Program-made: the position numbers and the translations under genes
NCBI GenBank assembly: GCA_050516505.1
Contig: CP191518.1
Location: 1,178,001-1,242,000 of the forward strand
From: Scandinavium ludwigii_A
GTDB lineage: Bacteria > Pseudomonadota > Gammaproteobacteria > Enterobacterales > Enterobacteriaceae
Direction: 5' to 3'
Length of the DNA: 64,000 nucleotides
Shown here: positions 34,772 to 43,917 of the stretch, piece after piece
Layout: each line of letters begins with the position of its first letter
How positions within the stretch are numbered: the stretch's first letter is position 1
The notes under the pieces: model-generated
What the model saw: only the letters and a program-made list of their open reading frames with translations
The model's database searches: none
Told to the model about the DNA's origin: nothing

Positions 34772-35785
34772 ATGGCCGTTAAATCACTGAAAAAAGGAAC
34801 GCTGGTGCTGGGAGCCTTGCTGTTGGCGGCTCAGGCGCAGGCAACCGAGTTGCTGAACAGTTCCTATGATGTCTCCCGCGAGCTGTTTGCTGCCCTGAAT
34901 CCCCCGTTTGAACAACAGTGGGCGAAGGACAATGGCGGTGACAAACTCAACATTAAGCAATCCCACGCCGGTTCTTCCAAACAGGCGCTGGCGATTTTGC
35001 AGGGTCTGAAGGCCGATGTCGTGACCTACAACCAGGTGACGGACGTGCAGATCCTGCATGACAAGGGCAAGCTGATCCCGCCGAACTGGCAGAGCCGTTT
35101 ACCGAATAACAGTTCTCCGTTCTATTCGACCATGGCGTTCCTGGTGCGCAAGGGCAACCCGAAGAATATCCATAGCTGGAACGACCTGGTGCGCCCGGAC
35201 GTACAGTTGGTATTCCCGAACCCGAAAACCTCTGGCAACGGGCGTTATACCTATTTGGCGGCCTGGGGTGCAGCGGCCAAAGCCGACGGAAATGATAACG
35301 CCAAAACCGAACAGTTCATGACTCAGTTCCTGAAAAACGTGCAGGTGTTTGATACCGGCGGCCGCGGTGCGACGACCACTTTCGTGGATCGCGGGTTGGG
35401 TGACGTGCTGATCACTTTCGAATCCGAAGTGAACAACATCCGCAAACAGTACGCAGACCAGGGCTTCGAAGTTGTGGTGCCGAAAACCAATATTCTGGCT
35501 GAATTCCCCGTGACGTGGGTCGACAAAAACGTGAAGGCCAACGGCACGGAAAAAGCAGCGAAGGCGTATCTGACCTGGCTGTACAGCCCGCAGGCGCAAA
35601 CCATCATCACCGATTACTACTACCGCGTGAACAACCCGGCGGTGATGGAGAAGCTGAAAGACAAATTCCCGCAGACTGACCTGTTCCGCGTGGAAGACCA
35701 GTTCGGCTCCTGGCCGGACGCGATGAAAACCCATTTCGCCAGCGGTGGCGAGCTGGATAAGCTGTTAGCGGCGGGGCATAAGTAA
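34772..35785 (+). CDS. cysP: Thiosulfate-binding protein CysP
   Basis: 337 residues. A Sec signal peptide ends after AQAQA at residue 24, and the mature protein starts TELLNSSYDVSRELF. It is the periplasmic binding protein for thiosulfate and sulfate that feeds the CysUWA ABC transporter. Family blocks: KQSHAGSSKQALAI, FPNPKTSGNGRYTYLAAWGA and FDTGGRGATTTF. Its stop overlaps the cysU start by one base (TAATG), so the genes are tightly coupled. Confidence 0.96.
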   Translation: MAVKSLKKGTLVLGALLLAAQAQATELLNSSYDVSRELFAALNPPFEQQWAKDNGGDKLNIKQSHAGSSKQALAILQGLKADVVTYNQVTDVQILHDKGKLIPPNWQSRLPNNSSPFYSTMAFLVRKGNPKNIHSWNDLVRPDVQLVFPNPKTSGNGRYTYLAAWGAAAKADGNDNAKTEQFMTQFLKNVQVFDTGGRGATTTFVDRGLGDVLITFESEVNNIRKQYADQGFEVVVPKTNILAEFPVTWVDKNVKANGTEKAAKAYLTWLYSPQAQTIITDYYYRVNNPAVMEKLKDKFPQTDLFRVEDQFGSWPDAMKTHFASGGELDKLLAAGHK

Positions 35786-36618
35786 TGTTTGCTGTTTCTT
35801 CCAGACGCGTGCTGCCGGGCTTCACCTTAAGCCTCGGCACCAGTCTGCTGTTTGTATGCCTGATTTTGCTGCTGCCACTCAGTGCGCTGGTGATGCAGCT
35901 GGCGCAAATGAGCTGGGCGCAATACTGGGACGTCATCACCAACCCTCAGGTGGTGGCGGCCTATAAAGTGACGCTGCTGTCGGCGTTTGTGGCCTCGATT
36001 TTTAACGGCGTGTTCGGCCTGCTGATGGCGTGGATCCTCACGCGCTACCGTTTCCCGGGCCGCACGTTGCTTGATGCGTTGATGGATTTACCGTTCGCGC
36101 TGCCGACGGCGGTGGCGGGTTTAACCCTCGCGTCACTGTTTTCCGTCAACGGTTTCTACGGCGAATGGCTGGCGAAGTTTGATATCAAAGTGACCTATAC
36201 CTGGCTCGGCATTGCCGTGGCGATGGCGTTCACCAGCATTCCGTTCGTGGTGCGCACCGTTCAGCCGGTACTGGAAGAACTGGGGCCGGAATACGAAGAA
36301 GCGGCAGAAACGCTGGGCGCAACGCGCATTCAGAGCTTCTGTAAAGTGGTACTGCCGGAGCTATCTCCGGCACTGCTGGCGGGCGTGGCACTGTCATTTA
36401 CCCGCAGCCTGGGCGAGTTCGGTGCGGTGATTTTCATCGCCGGGAACATCGCCTGGAAAACGGAAGTGACGTCGCTGATGATTTTTGTGCGCTTGCAGGA
36501 GTTTGATTACCCGGCGGCAAGCGCGATTGCGTCCGTTATCCTCGGCGCATCGCTGCTGCTGCTGTTCTCCATCAACACCTTGCAGAGTCGCTTTGGTCGA
36601 CGTGTGGTAGGTCACTAA
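35785..36618 (+). CDS. cysU: Sulfate/thiosulfate ABC permease CysU (CysT)
   Basis: 277 residues with six membrane segments. The EAA loop that contacts the ATPase reads EEAAETLGATRIQSFCKVVLP near residue 172. It forms the transmembrane channel with CysW. Start and stop overlap cysP and cysW by one base each. Confidence 0.95.
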   Translation: MFAVSSRRVLPGFTLSLGTSLLFVCLILLLPLSALVMQLAQMSWAQYWDVITNPQVVAAYKVTLLSAFVASIFNGVFGLLMAWILTRYRFPGRTLLDALMDLPFALPTAVAGLTLASLFSVNGFYGEWLAKFDIKVTYTWLGIAVAMAFTSIPFVVRTVQPVLEELGPEYEEAAETLGATRIQSFCKVVLPELSPALLAGVALSFTRSLGEFGAVIFIAGNIAWKTEVTSLMIFVRLQEFDYPAASAIASVILGASLLLLFSINTLQSRFGRRVVGH

Positions 36619-37493
36619 TGGCGGAAGTTACGCAATTGAAACGCTATGACGCACCCCGCATCAATTGGGGAAAATGGTTTCTGATCGGAACCGGAATGCT
36701 GGTGTCAGCCTTCATACTGCTGGTGCCGATGATTTATATCTTCGTCGAGGCGTTCAGCAAAGGGTTGATGCCCGTGCTGCACAACCTGGCGGATCCGGAC
36801 ATGCTGCACGCCATCTGGCTGACGGTGATGATTGCACTGATAACCGTGCCGGTAAACCTGGTGTTCGGCACGCTGTTGGCCTGGCTGGTGACACGCTTTA
36901 ACTTCCCGGGCCGTCAGTTGCTGCTGACGCTGCTGGACATCCCGTTTGCGGTGTCGCCGGTGGTTGCAGGTCTGGTGTATCTGCTGTTCTACGGCTCGAA
37001 CGGTCCGCTTGGCGGCTGGCTCGATGAACATAATTTACAGGTGATGTTTGCCTGGCCGGGCATGGTGCTGGCGACGATTTTCGTGACCTGTCCTTTCGTG
37101 GTGCGCGAGCTGGTGCCGGTGATGCTGAGTCAGGGCAGTCACGAAGATGAGGCGGCGATTCTGCTCGGCGCGTCTGGCTGGCAGATGTTTCGCCGCGTTA
37201 CGCTGCCGAATATCCGTTGGGCGTTGTTGTACGGCGTAGTGCTGACCAACGCCCGCGCGATTGGCGAGTTCGGCGCGGTGTCGGTGGTGTCCGGTTCTAT
37301 CCGGGGTGAAACGCTGTCGCTGCCGCTGCAAATTGAATTACTCCAGCAGGATTACAACACCGTCGGTTCCTTCACCGCCGCGGCCCTGCTGACGTTAATG
37401 GCTATCGTGACCCTGTTTTTGAAGAGTGTGGTGCAGTGGCGCCTGGAAAATCAGGAAAAACGCGCGCATCAGGAGACGCATCATGAGCATTGA
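36618..37493 (+). CDS. cysW: Sulfate/thiosulfate ABC permease CysW
   Basis: 291 residues with six membrane segments and the EAA-type loop DEAAILLGASGWQMFRRVTLP near residue 175. Partner of CysU. It ends in the polar tail KRAHQETHHEH, whose codons overlap the start of cysA by 11 bp. Confidence 0.95.
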   Translation: MAEVTQLKRYDAPRINWGKWFLIGTGMLVSAFILLVPMIYIFVEAFSKGLMPVLHNLADPDMLHAIWLTVMIALITVPVNLVFGTLLAWLVTRFNFPGRQLLLTLLDIPFAVSPVVAGLVYLLFYGSNGPLGGWLDEHNLQVMFAWPGMVLATIFVTCPFVVRELVPVMLSQGSHEDEAAILLGASGWQMFRRVTLPNIRWALLYGVVLTNARAIGEFGAVSVVSGSIRGETLSLPLQIELLQQDYNTVGSFTAAALLTLMAIVTLFLKSVVQWRLENQEKRAHQETHHEH

Positions 37494-38583
37494 AATTGCC
37501 AGCATTAAGAAATCGTTTGGACGCACTCAGGTGCTAAATGATATCTCCCTGGATATTCCGTCCGGGCAGATGGTGGCGCTGCTGGGGCCGTCCGGCTCGG
37601 GTAAAACGACGCTGCTGCGTATTATCGCCGGGCTCGAACACCAGACCAGCGGGCAAATCCGCTTCCAGGGCACGGACGTGAGCCGTCTTCATGCCCGTGA
37701 TCGTAAAGTCGGTTTCGTGTTCCAGCACTATGCGCTGTTTCGCCACATGACCGTGTTCGACAACATCGCGTTTGGCCTGACGGTACTGCCGCGTCGTGAG
37801 CGCCCGAATGCGGCGCAAATCAACGCCAAAGTCACCAAGCTGCTGGAAATGGTTCAGCTGGCGCATCTGGCCGACCGTTATCCGGCGCAGCTGTCCGGTG
37901 GGCAAAAGCAGCGCGTGGCGCTGGCCCGTGCGCTGGCGGTGGAACCACAAATTTTGCTGCTCGATGAACCGTTTGGCGCGCTGGACGCGCAGGTGCGTAA
38001 AGAGCTGCGTCGTTGGCTGCGTCAGCTCCATGAAGAGCTGAAATTCACCAGCGTGTTCGTGACCCACGATCAGGAAGAAGCGATGGAAGTCGCGGATCGT
38101 GTGGTGGTGATGAGCCAAGGCAACATCGAGCAGGTGGATGCGCCGGAACAGGTGTGGCGCGAGCCTGCGACCCGTTTCGTGCTCGAATTTATGGGCGAAG
38201 TGAATCGCCTGAAAGGCACCATCCGCGGCGGGCAGTTCCACGTCGGCGCGCACCGTTGGCCGCTCGGCTATACGCCCGCGCATCAGGGTCCCGTCGATTT
38301 GTTCCTGCGCCCGTGGGAAGTCGACGTTAGCCGTCGCACCAGCCTCGATTCTCCGCTGCCGGTACAGGTGCTGGAAGCGAGCCCGAAAGGGCACTACACC
38401 CAGCTGGTGGTGCAGCCTCTCGGTTGGTATGACGAACCGCTGACCGTGGTGATGCGCGACGAAGTCCCGCAGCGTGGCGACCGTCTATTTGTCGGGCTTC
38501 AGCACGCACGCCTTTATAACGGCAGCGAGCGCATTGAAGGCATTGATGAGGTCTCATCACTGGCGTTAGCCGAAACGGCCTGA
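37483..38583 (+). CDS. cysA: Sulfate/thiosulfate ABC ATPase CysA
   Basis: 366 residues. Nucleotide-binding domain at 1-235: Walker A GPSGSGKT at 35-42, signature LSGGQKQ at 137-143, Walker B LLLDEP at 158-163; the rest is a TOBE-type regulatory domain. It powers sulfate and thiosulfate import. ATG 37483 (MSIEIASIKKSFGRTQ) matches the family start; an upstream in-frame start at 37426 lies inside cysW. A strong terminator follows, and the cysM gene that comes next in E. coli is displaced 5.3 kb downstream. Confidence 0.96.
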   Translation: MSIEIASIKKSFGRTQVLNDISLDIPSGQMVALLGPSGSGKTTLLRIIAGLEHQTSGQIRFQGTDVSRLHARDRKVGFVFQHYALFRHMTVFDNIAFGLTVLPRRERPNAAQINAKVTKLLEMVQLAHLADRYPAQLSGGQKQRVALARALAVEPQILLLDEPFGALDAQVRKELRRWLRQLHEELKFTSVFVTHDQEEAMEVADRVVVMSQGNIEQVDAPEQVWREPATRFVLEFMGEVNRLKGTIRGGQFHVGAHRWPLGYTPAHQGPVDLFLRPWEVDVSRRTSLDSPLPVQVLEASPKGHYTQLVVQPLGWYDEPLTVVMRDEVPQRGDRLFVGLQHARLYNGSERIEGIDEVSSLALAETA

Positions 38584-38604
38584 CGGCTCGTGCGCGCTTC
38601 ACTG

Positions 38605-38635
38605 AAAAGGCTCATGGAAACATGGGCCTTTTTTT
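38605..38635 (+). terminator. Terminator of cysPUWA
   Basis: AAAAGGCTCATG, loop GAAA, then CATGGGCCTTTTTTT, starting about 22 bases after the cysA stop. It closes the operon before the inserted rhamnoside locus. Confidence 0.88.
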
Positions 38636-38671
38636 ATTTCGTCCGAATAATCAGCAGTAATGGTGAAAAAT

Positions 38672-38697
38672 GGTGTAACCGTCACAGAGGGTTACGC
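38672..38697 (+). promoter_or_regulatory. Inverted repeat upstream of the AraC-type regulator gene
   Basis: GGTGTAACC at 38672-38680 and GGTTACGCC at 38689-38697 are inverted arms matching at 8 of 9 positions, separated by 8 bp, and lie about 120 bp before the regulator gene. The place and form suggest an operator, possibly for the regulator itself. No second copy was found before the MFS gene. Confidence 0.5.
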
Positions 38698-38814
38698 CTG
38701 AATGCCATTTGCACATAATGACTTGTCACTACTCTTGCTGTTTAATGTTTATATGCCGAGACAAATATCAGTCTTACAAAGCGTAAGGATATTAACGTAA
38801 TTCGTGAGGTCATT

Positions 38815-39675
38815 ATGGTGGATATTAAACAGTGCGAAGATTTTTTCCCCTCTGAAGATCATGCGTTTTGCGTGTTTATATTAAGCAATCAGGCGATGGC
38901 CGATCTGCATGGACATGAGTTTGATGAACTGGTGATTGTTCGCAGCGGCAGCGGGTTTCATATCGTTAACGATCATGCTGAAATGATCCGCCCGGGTGAT
39001 TTCTTTTTCGTGACGGCCAATGACGTACACTATTATGAAGCGACCAGCGAACTGTCGCTGATTAATATTCTTATTCACCGCCAGCGATCGTTTAAATATA
39101 TTAAAAACATTGATGCGATGATTGAGTCGATCAGCGAAAAGACCCGTCCGTTTGATGAACGTTACCAGCCGCTTACGGAGCAGGCGTTAAACAGTATCAT
39201 TACCCTGGCAGAAGGGATCAGCCGTCGACGCGATGATGCCTTTGACCCACTTTATTTTTCCGGTACCGAGTCGGCGTTCTTGCAAATCCTGACGTTGCTG
39301 TGCGCGGAACAAACTGCCAGCAAGAGCGCCATCGTCGACGAGCGCCGTAAAATCTATCTACTCGACCATATTCGCCAGCACTACGCGCAGGAGATTAACT
39401 GGAAAGGCGTTTGTGAGGAAGGGGGGATCGCGATACGCACGCTGTATCGTTTCTTCCGCGAAATGACGGGTAACACACCAGAAAAATTTCAGCAGCTGTA
39501 CCGCTTACTGAAAGCGCAGGAACTATTGCGAACAACGGATATACCGGTCAGCCGCATCGCGCTGCTGTGTGGGTTTCTTAATCCTCCGCGTTTGACCGAA
39601 GCATATCGCCGCTATTTTCATCATACGCCTTCGCAGGAGCGACAATTAAGCACCTCAATTAAACAGAAAATATAA
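38815..39675 (+). CDS. AraC-family regulator, RhaR/RhaS-like
   Basis: 286 residues. The N-terminal half is a cupin sugar-binding domain (LHGHEFDELVIVRSG then VNDHAEMIRPGDFFFV, about residues 38-75), closely similar in pattern to E. coli RhaR. The C-terminal 100 residues hold the two AraC helix-turn-helix motifs, the first in GVCEEGGIAIRTLYRFF and the second in VSRIALLCGFLNPPRLTEAY. It probably senses L-rhamnose or a related sugar and activates the adjoining transporter and rhamnosidase genes; this is inferred from similarity and neighbourhood. Good ribosome-binding site (GAGG) before 38815. First gene of an insertion between cysA and cysM relative to E. coli. Confidence 0.85.
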   Translation: MVDIKQCEDFFPSEDHAFCVFILSNQAMADLHGHEFDELVIVRSGSGFHIVNDHAEMIRPGDFFFVTANDVHYYEATSELSLINILIHRQRSFKYIKNIDAMIESISEKTRPFDERYQPLTEQALNSIITLAEGISRRRDDAFDPLYFSGTESAFLQILTLLCAEQTASKSAIVDERRKIYLLDHIRQHYAQEINWKGVCEEGGIAIRTLYRFFREMTGNTPEKFQQLYRLLKAQELLRTTDIPVSRIALLCGFLNPPRLTEAYRRYFHHTPSQERQLSTSIKQKI

Positions 39676-39833
39676 TTATTTTTATCCGGGTAGCCTGGCA
39701 TATTTTCCTGAATAAAGCGGCAGCGTTAATGACTGCTGTCAGGCGTGGTATTGCCCGGAAGTGGCCGTTGCGCATTACGTTTATTAAACAGGAATAGATT
39801 GATTACTCTTACAACCTCGCTGGAGTATTTATT

Positions 39834-41138
39834 ATGCTCAATATTAAACAGCCCAACCCTTGGTACGTTGGCGTTGTTTCCGGCATGGCATCCTATATTG
39901 ATTCCGCGGCGATTGTGTCTAATGGCACGGCGCTGGTGATTTATCAAAAGGCCATCGGAACGACCTCAACTGAAATTGGTATTCTTTCGGGTGTATTAAC
40001 ATTATGTATTGCACTGGGTGCCTTTACCGGCGGTCGTCTGGGCGATTGTTATGGCAGGCGTAACGTTTTTATTATCACCATGGTGATGGTCTTAATTGGC
40101 TCGCTGCTGCTGGCATTCTCCGGCGGTTTTTACTTATTACTCCTCGGGACTGTGCTCGTGGGGCTGGCCACTGGGGCCGATCTACCTGTTTCGCTGGCGA
40201 CCATTTCGGAAGCGGCTAGCGATAAAAATCGCGGCAAAATTATCGGCCTGTCTAATTTGCTGTGGTTTGCCGGGATTTGCTCCACCATGGCGATTTCGGC
40301 ACTGGTCGGTGGCTGGGGGAGAAGCGGTGCGCAGATTTTATATCTGCATGTCGGCATCGTGGCGTTCATTCTGTTGGTGCTGCGCTGGTCGCTGCCGGAA
40401 TCCCCGATGTGGCTGGCGGCACATAGCGAACGGAAGGCGGGGCGTTCCACAGTCCGCGCGCAAAAAAATTCGTACGCCGATCTGTTTCGTGGCAACTATC
40501 TGTGGCCGTTTATCGCGCTGTGCCTGTTCTACATGTTCACTAATCTGGCGGCCAATACCGGCGGGCAGTTTGGCGCGTATGTCGCGGTGAACGTGGTGGG
40601 GATCAGCGTCGAAAAAAATGCGCTGTGGAACTTGCTGGTGATGCCGGTGGGCGTGGTCTCGGGCCTGCTGTTTATGAAGATGGTGGATACCAAAAATCGA
40701 ATGCCGGTATTTATCATCGGAGCCTGCTTTTTTGCTGGCGGATTCTTTATGCCAGTGCTGCTTAATTTCTCTCCGACGTCCTGGTTCTGCTGCCTGCTGT
40801 TCACCGCCATCGGCAGCGGGATGGCCTTTGAAGGGATGATGAAGGTCTGGTCGCAGGAGTCGTTTCCCACCATGCTTCGCGGCACCGCCCAGGGGGCGAT
40901 TGTCGGTCTGGCGCGTCTGACCTGCGGCGTGCTGGCGTTTATCACGCCGGTTCTGCTCGATGCCGGGCCGGTCATTCTCTACAGCCTACTTACCGCCATT
41001 GTGGCGTCCGGCATGTTGATTGGTTGGCTGTGTTTCCACGGCAAAGTGCGCAATGAGTTTTCCAGTGAGGCCGAAATTATCGCCTCGGCGACACATCGCT
41101 CGCTGCCCGCTACGGCGCAGACCACTACCCCGAATTAA
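39834..41138 (+). CDS. MFS transporter, probable rhamnoside or sugar uptake
   Basis: 434 residues with 12 predicted helices and a central loop near 200-220. MFS motif A reads GRLGDCYGRRNVF near residues 64-76, and RWSLPESPMWL near residue 182 is the sugar-porter-type PESP motif at the end of helix 6. It is not one of the standard K-12 transporters; it shares no likeness with RhaT as far as I can judge. Its gene ends 27 bp before the GH78 gene, so it probably brings in the rhamnoside that the enzyme cuts. Ribosome-binding site GGAG at 39822-39825. Confidence 0.85.
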   Translation: MLNIKQPNPWYVGVVSGMASYIDSAAIVSNGTALVIYQKAIGTTSTEIGILSGVLTLCIALGAFTGGRLGDCYGRRNVFIITMVMVLIGSLLLAFSGGFYLLLLGTVLVGLATGADLPVSLATISEAASDKNRGKIIGLSNLLWFAGICSTMAISALVGGWGRSGAQILYLHVGIVAFILLVLRWSLPESPMWLAAHSERKAGRSTVRAQKNSYADLFRGNYLWPFIALCLFYMFTNLAANTGGQFGAYVAVNVVGISVEKNALWNLLVMPVGVVSGLLFMKMVDTKNRMPVFIIGACFFAGGFFMPVLLNFSPTSWFCCLLFTAIGSGMAFEGMMKVWSQESFPTMLRGTAQGAIVGLARLTCGVLAFITPVLLDAGPVILYSLLTAIVASGMLIGWLCFHGKVRNEFSSEAEIIASATHRSLPATAQTTTPN

Positions 41139-41165
41139 CCTCATTTACGCAAGGAGTCTTTGATT

Positions 41166-43847
41166 ATGCTTTCAGTCAGTCAAATTACGCTCGACGGTGA
41201 AGTCTCGTTAAGTGGTGTCGATCGGTTGCCCATTATCGGCTGGAAAATTGATAGCGACAGGCGCGATGTTGTGCAGTACTCCTGGCATTTACAGTGCAGT
41301 CTGACTACCGATTTCTCATCGCTGGTTTTTGACAGCGGGGAGGTGGTCAGCGCGCAGTCAAATAATATCGAGCTTGGCGACGCTGCATTATTGTCGTCAA
41401 CCCGCTATCACTTGCGGGTGCGCATTACTGACAACCACGGGGAACGCAGCGAATGGAGTCCGTTGGCGGCGTTCGTTACCGGCATGCTCGGTGCGCCATG
41501 GCAGGCGGAGTTTATTTCGGCAGAAACACCGGCGGATAGCGCGAAGTCAAACGCCACGCTGCTGCGCAAAGCGTTTTTGTTAAAGCAACCTAAAACGATC
41601 TCCGCTGCCTGGGTGCACGCCACGGCGCTGGGAATTTATCAGCTGTTCCTGAACGGCGAGCGCATCGGCAACGATGAGCTGACGCCTGGCTGGACCAGCT
41701 ACCGGCATCATTTGCTGTATCAAACCTATGACGTGACGGCCCTGCTGAATCAGGGTGAAAACGTTTTCGGTGCAGAGCTGGGCGCGGGTTGGTTTAAAGG
41801 CGATATGGGCTTTAGCCGCCATCGTAATTATTACGGCGAACAAACCGCGCTGCTGTGCCAGCTGGTGATTCAGTATGACGACGGCTCGCGGCAGGTTGTT
41901 GGGTCCGACCAATCATGGCGAGGCTGCGATTCCGCGCGTGAGTTTGCTGAGATATACGACGGCGAGCGGTTCGATGCGCGGCGGGTTCAGGTGGGCTGGA
42001 ATCAGACAGGCTTTAGTGATGCGTCATGGCGGGCGGTTAACGTCGTCAATTGGGATAAAAAGACGCTGGTAGCCCAGGGCGCGGGGACGGTTCGCCAGAT
42101 GGAACGACTGGCGGCAAAGGCGCTAATCATTACGCCACAGGGCGATAAGGTTCTCGATTTCGGCCAGAACATGAGCGGCTGGGTGGAGTTTCGCGTGCGC
42201 GGTAACGTGGGTGATAAGGTGGTGCTGCGCCACTTTGAAACGCTGGATGCCAACGGCAACGTGTACCTCGATAACCTGCGCACCGCCAGGCAGACCACGG
42301 AATATGTTCTGACAGGCGAGGGAGAGGAAACCTGGCACCCGCGGTTTAGCTGGCAGGGTTTCCGCTATGTGAAGGTAGAGGAATGTCCGGGCGAGCTGGA
42401 TCTGAACCAGTTTACCGCCATTGTTATCCATTCTGATATGGCGTCCACCGGGCATTTTGCTTGCTCAAATCCGGATCTCAATCAGTTGCACCACAACATC
42501 TTGTGGGGACTGAAAAGTAACTTTGTCGATGTGCCGACCGACTGTCCGCAGCGTGATGAACGCCTGGGGTGGACCGGCGATGCGCAGATTTTCTGTCGTA
42601 CCGCCAGCTATCTGATGCAAACCCAGACCTTCTTTGCCAAATGGCTGGTTGACCTTAAGGCCGATCAAACTCCGGAAGGCGGCGTGCCACACGTTATTCC
42701 CGACATCCTGACCGGACACTGTGACCAGGATAAGTTTCTGGCGGAAGGGGGAACGCATTCAGCAACCGGCTGGGCGGATGCGGCGGTGGTTAATCCGTGG
42801 ACTATGTACCTGATGTACGGCGATACGCGGGTGCTGGAAAATCAGTACACCAGCATGAAAGGCTGGGTCGATTTTATGCAGGCGCACGCGGATAACGATA
42901 TTTGGCGCTATAAGTTGCAGTTTGGCGACTGGGTGGCGCTGGATGCGCAAGAGGGCAGCTATTTCGGCGCCACGCCGGAGGACCTGATCTGCACCGCCTG
43001 GTACGCCCATTCCACGCTGCTGTTGGCGAAAACGGCGAAGGTGCTGGAACGCACAGACGATCATCGTTCTTACAGTGCGTTGCATGAACGGATTGTAGAG
43101 CGCTTCCACCAGAGATTCTTTACCGCCGACGGCGATATGACCGCCCGGACCCAGACCGCGCATATTCTCGCACTGTGTTTCAACCTGGTGCCGGACGCCT
43201 GGCGCGAGCGCACGGCAAATCGGTTGGTGGAACTGTTGCACGAGCACGGTGGACATCTGGTGACGGGATTCCTCGGCACGCCGTATTTCTGCCACGCGCT
43301 GAGTCAGAATCAACATCCAAAAGAAGCTTGGGCGCTGCTGCTGAAAGAGGATTTCCCGTCGTGGCTGTATCAGGTAAAAGCCGGGGCCACCACCATTTGG
43401 GAGCACTGGGACGGCATCAAACCCGATGGTTCGATGTGGAGTCCGGACATGAACTCGTTCAACCACTATGCCTACGGTGCGGTGGGCGAATGGCTGTATC
43501 GCACCGTGGCGGGCATTGAGGCGGACGAAACGGCGCCGGGATTCAAGCATGTGATGATTGCGCCACTGCCCGGTGGCGGCCTGAGCTGGATGGATGCCCG
43601 CTATCAGTCGATTTATGGCGACATCGCAGTCAACTGGCAAGCGCAAAAGGGACGTGTGGTGCTGATGTTCCGTGTTCCGGCGAACACCACGGCGACCGTA
43701 AAGCTGCCTGCGGTCAGGGAGATGATCACCCGCGGTTCGTTGAATTTTGCTCATGAGAACGGTGAATGGACGGCCCACTGCGGATCGGGAGAATATCGGG
43801 TTGAGTATTTGCCTGATGAATCGGTAGACCTGACATACACAGACTGA
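41166..43847 (+). CDS. GH78 alpha-L-rhamnosidase
   Basis: 893 residues, the usual length for bacterial GH78 enzymes. Order: an N-terminal fibronectin-like and beta-sandwich part (to about 310), a linker domain, the (alpha/alpha)6 catalytic barrel (about 425-790) and a C-terminal beta domain. The conserved DCPQRDERLGWTGD starts at Asp459 and holds Glu465, the probable general acid; WEHWDG near the end of the barrel holds Glu746, the probable base, by analogy with other GH78 enzymes. It releases L-rhamnose from plant glycosides such as flavonoid rhamnosides. No signal peptide is visible (start MLSVSQITLDGEV), so it works inside the cell on imported substrate. ATG 41166 with AAGGAG at 41151-41156; TTG 41160 is too close. 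Confidence 0.93.
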   Translation: MLSVSQITLDGEVSLSGVDRLPIIGWKIDSDRRDVVQYSWHLQCSLTTDFSSLVFDSGEVVSAQSNNIELGDAALLSSTRYHLRVRITDNHGERSEWSPLAAFVTGMLGAPWQAEFISAETPADSAKSNATLLRKAFLLKQPKTISAAWVHATALGIYQLFLNGERIGNDELTPGWTSYRHHLLYQTYDVTALLNQGENVFGAELGAGWFKGDMGFSRHRNYYGEQTALLCQLVIQYDDGSRQVVGSDQSWRGCDSAREFAEIYDGERFDARRVQVGWNQTGFSDASWRAVNVVNWDKKTLVAQGAGTVRQMERLAAKALIITPQGDKVLDFGQNMSGWVEFRVRGNVGDKVVLRHFETLDANGNVYLDNLRTARQTTEYVLTGEGEETWHPRFSWQGFRYVKVEECPGELDLNQFTAIVIHSDMASTGHFACSNPDLNQLHHNILWGLKSNFVDVPTDCPQRDERLGWTGDAQIFCRTASYLMQTQTFFAKWLVDLKADQTPEGGVPHVIPDILTGHCDQDKFLAEGGTHSATGWADAAVVNPWTMYLMYGDTRVLENQYTSMKGWVDFMQAHADNDIWRYKLQFGDWVALDAQEGSYFGATPEDLICTAWYAHSTLLLAKTAKVLERTDDHRSYSALHERIVERFHQRFFTADGDMTARTQTAHILALCFNLVPDAWRERTANRLVELLHEHGGHLVTGFLGTPYFCHALSQNQHPKEAWALLLKEDFPSWLYQVKAGATTIWEHWDGIKPDGSMWSPDMNSFNHYAYGAVGEWLYRTVAGIEADETAPGFKHVMIAPLPGGGLSWMDARYQSIYGDIAVNWQAQKGRVVLMFRVPANTTATVKLPAVREMITRGSLNFAHENGEWTAHCGSGEYRVEYLPDESVDLTYTD

Positions 43848-43871
43848 TAGCTTAACGTCATCACACAGAGC

Positions 43872-43895
43872 AAGCGGCCCGCGTGGCCGCTTTTT
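43872..43895 (+). terminator. Terminator of the rhamnoside operon, just before cysM
   Basis: AAGCGGCC and GGCCGCTTTTT form a strong stem and T5. Only 22 bp separate the T-run from the cysM start. Confidence 0.85.
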
Positions 43896-43917
43896 CTTTG
43901 CAAGTCTGGACCGGAAC

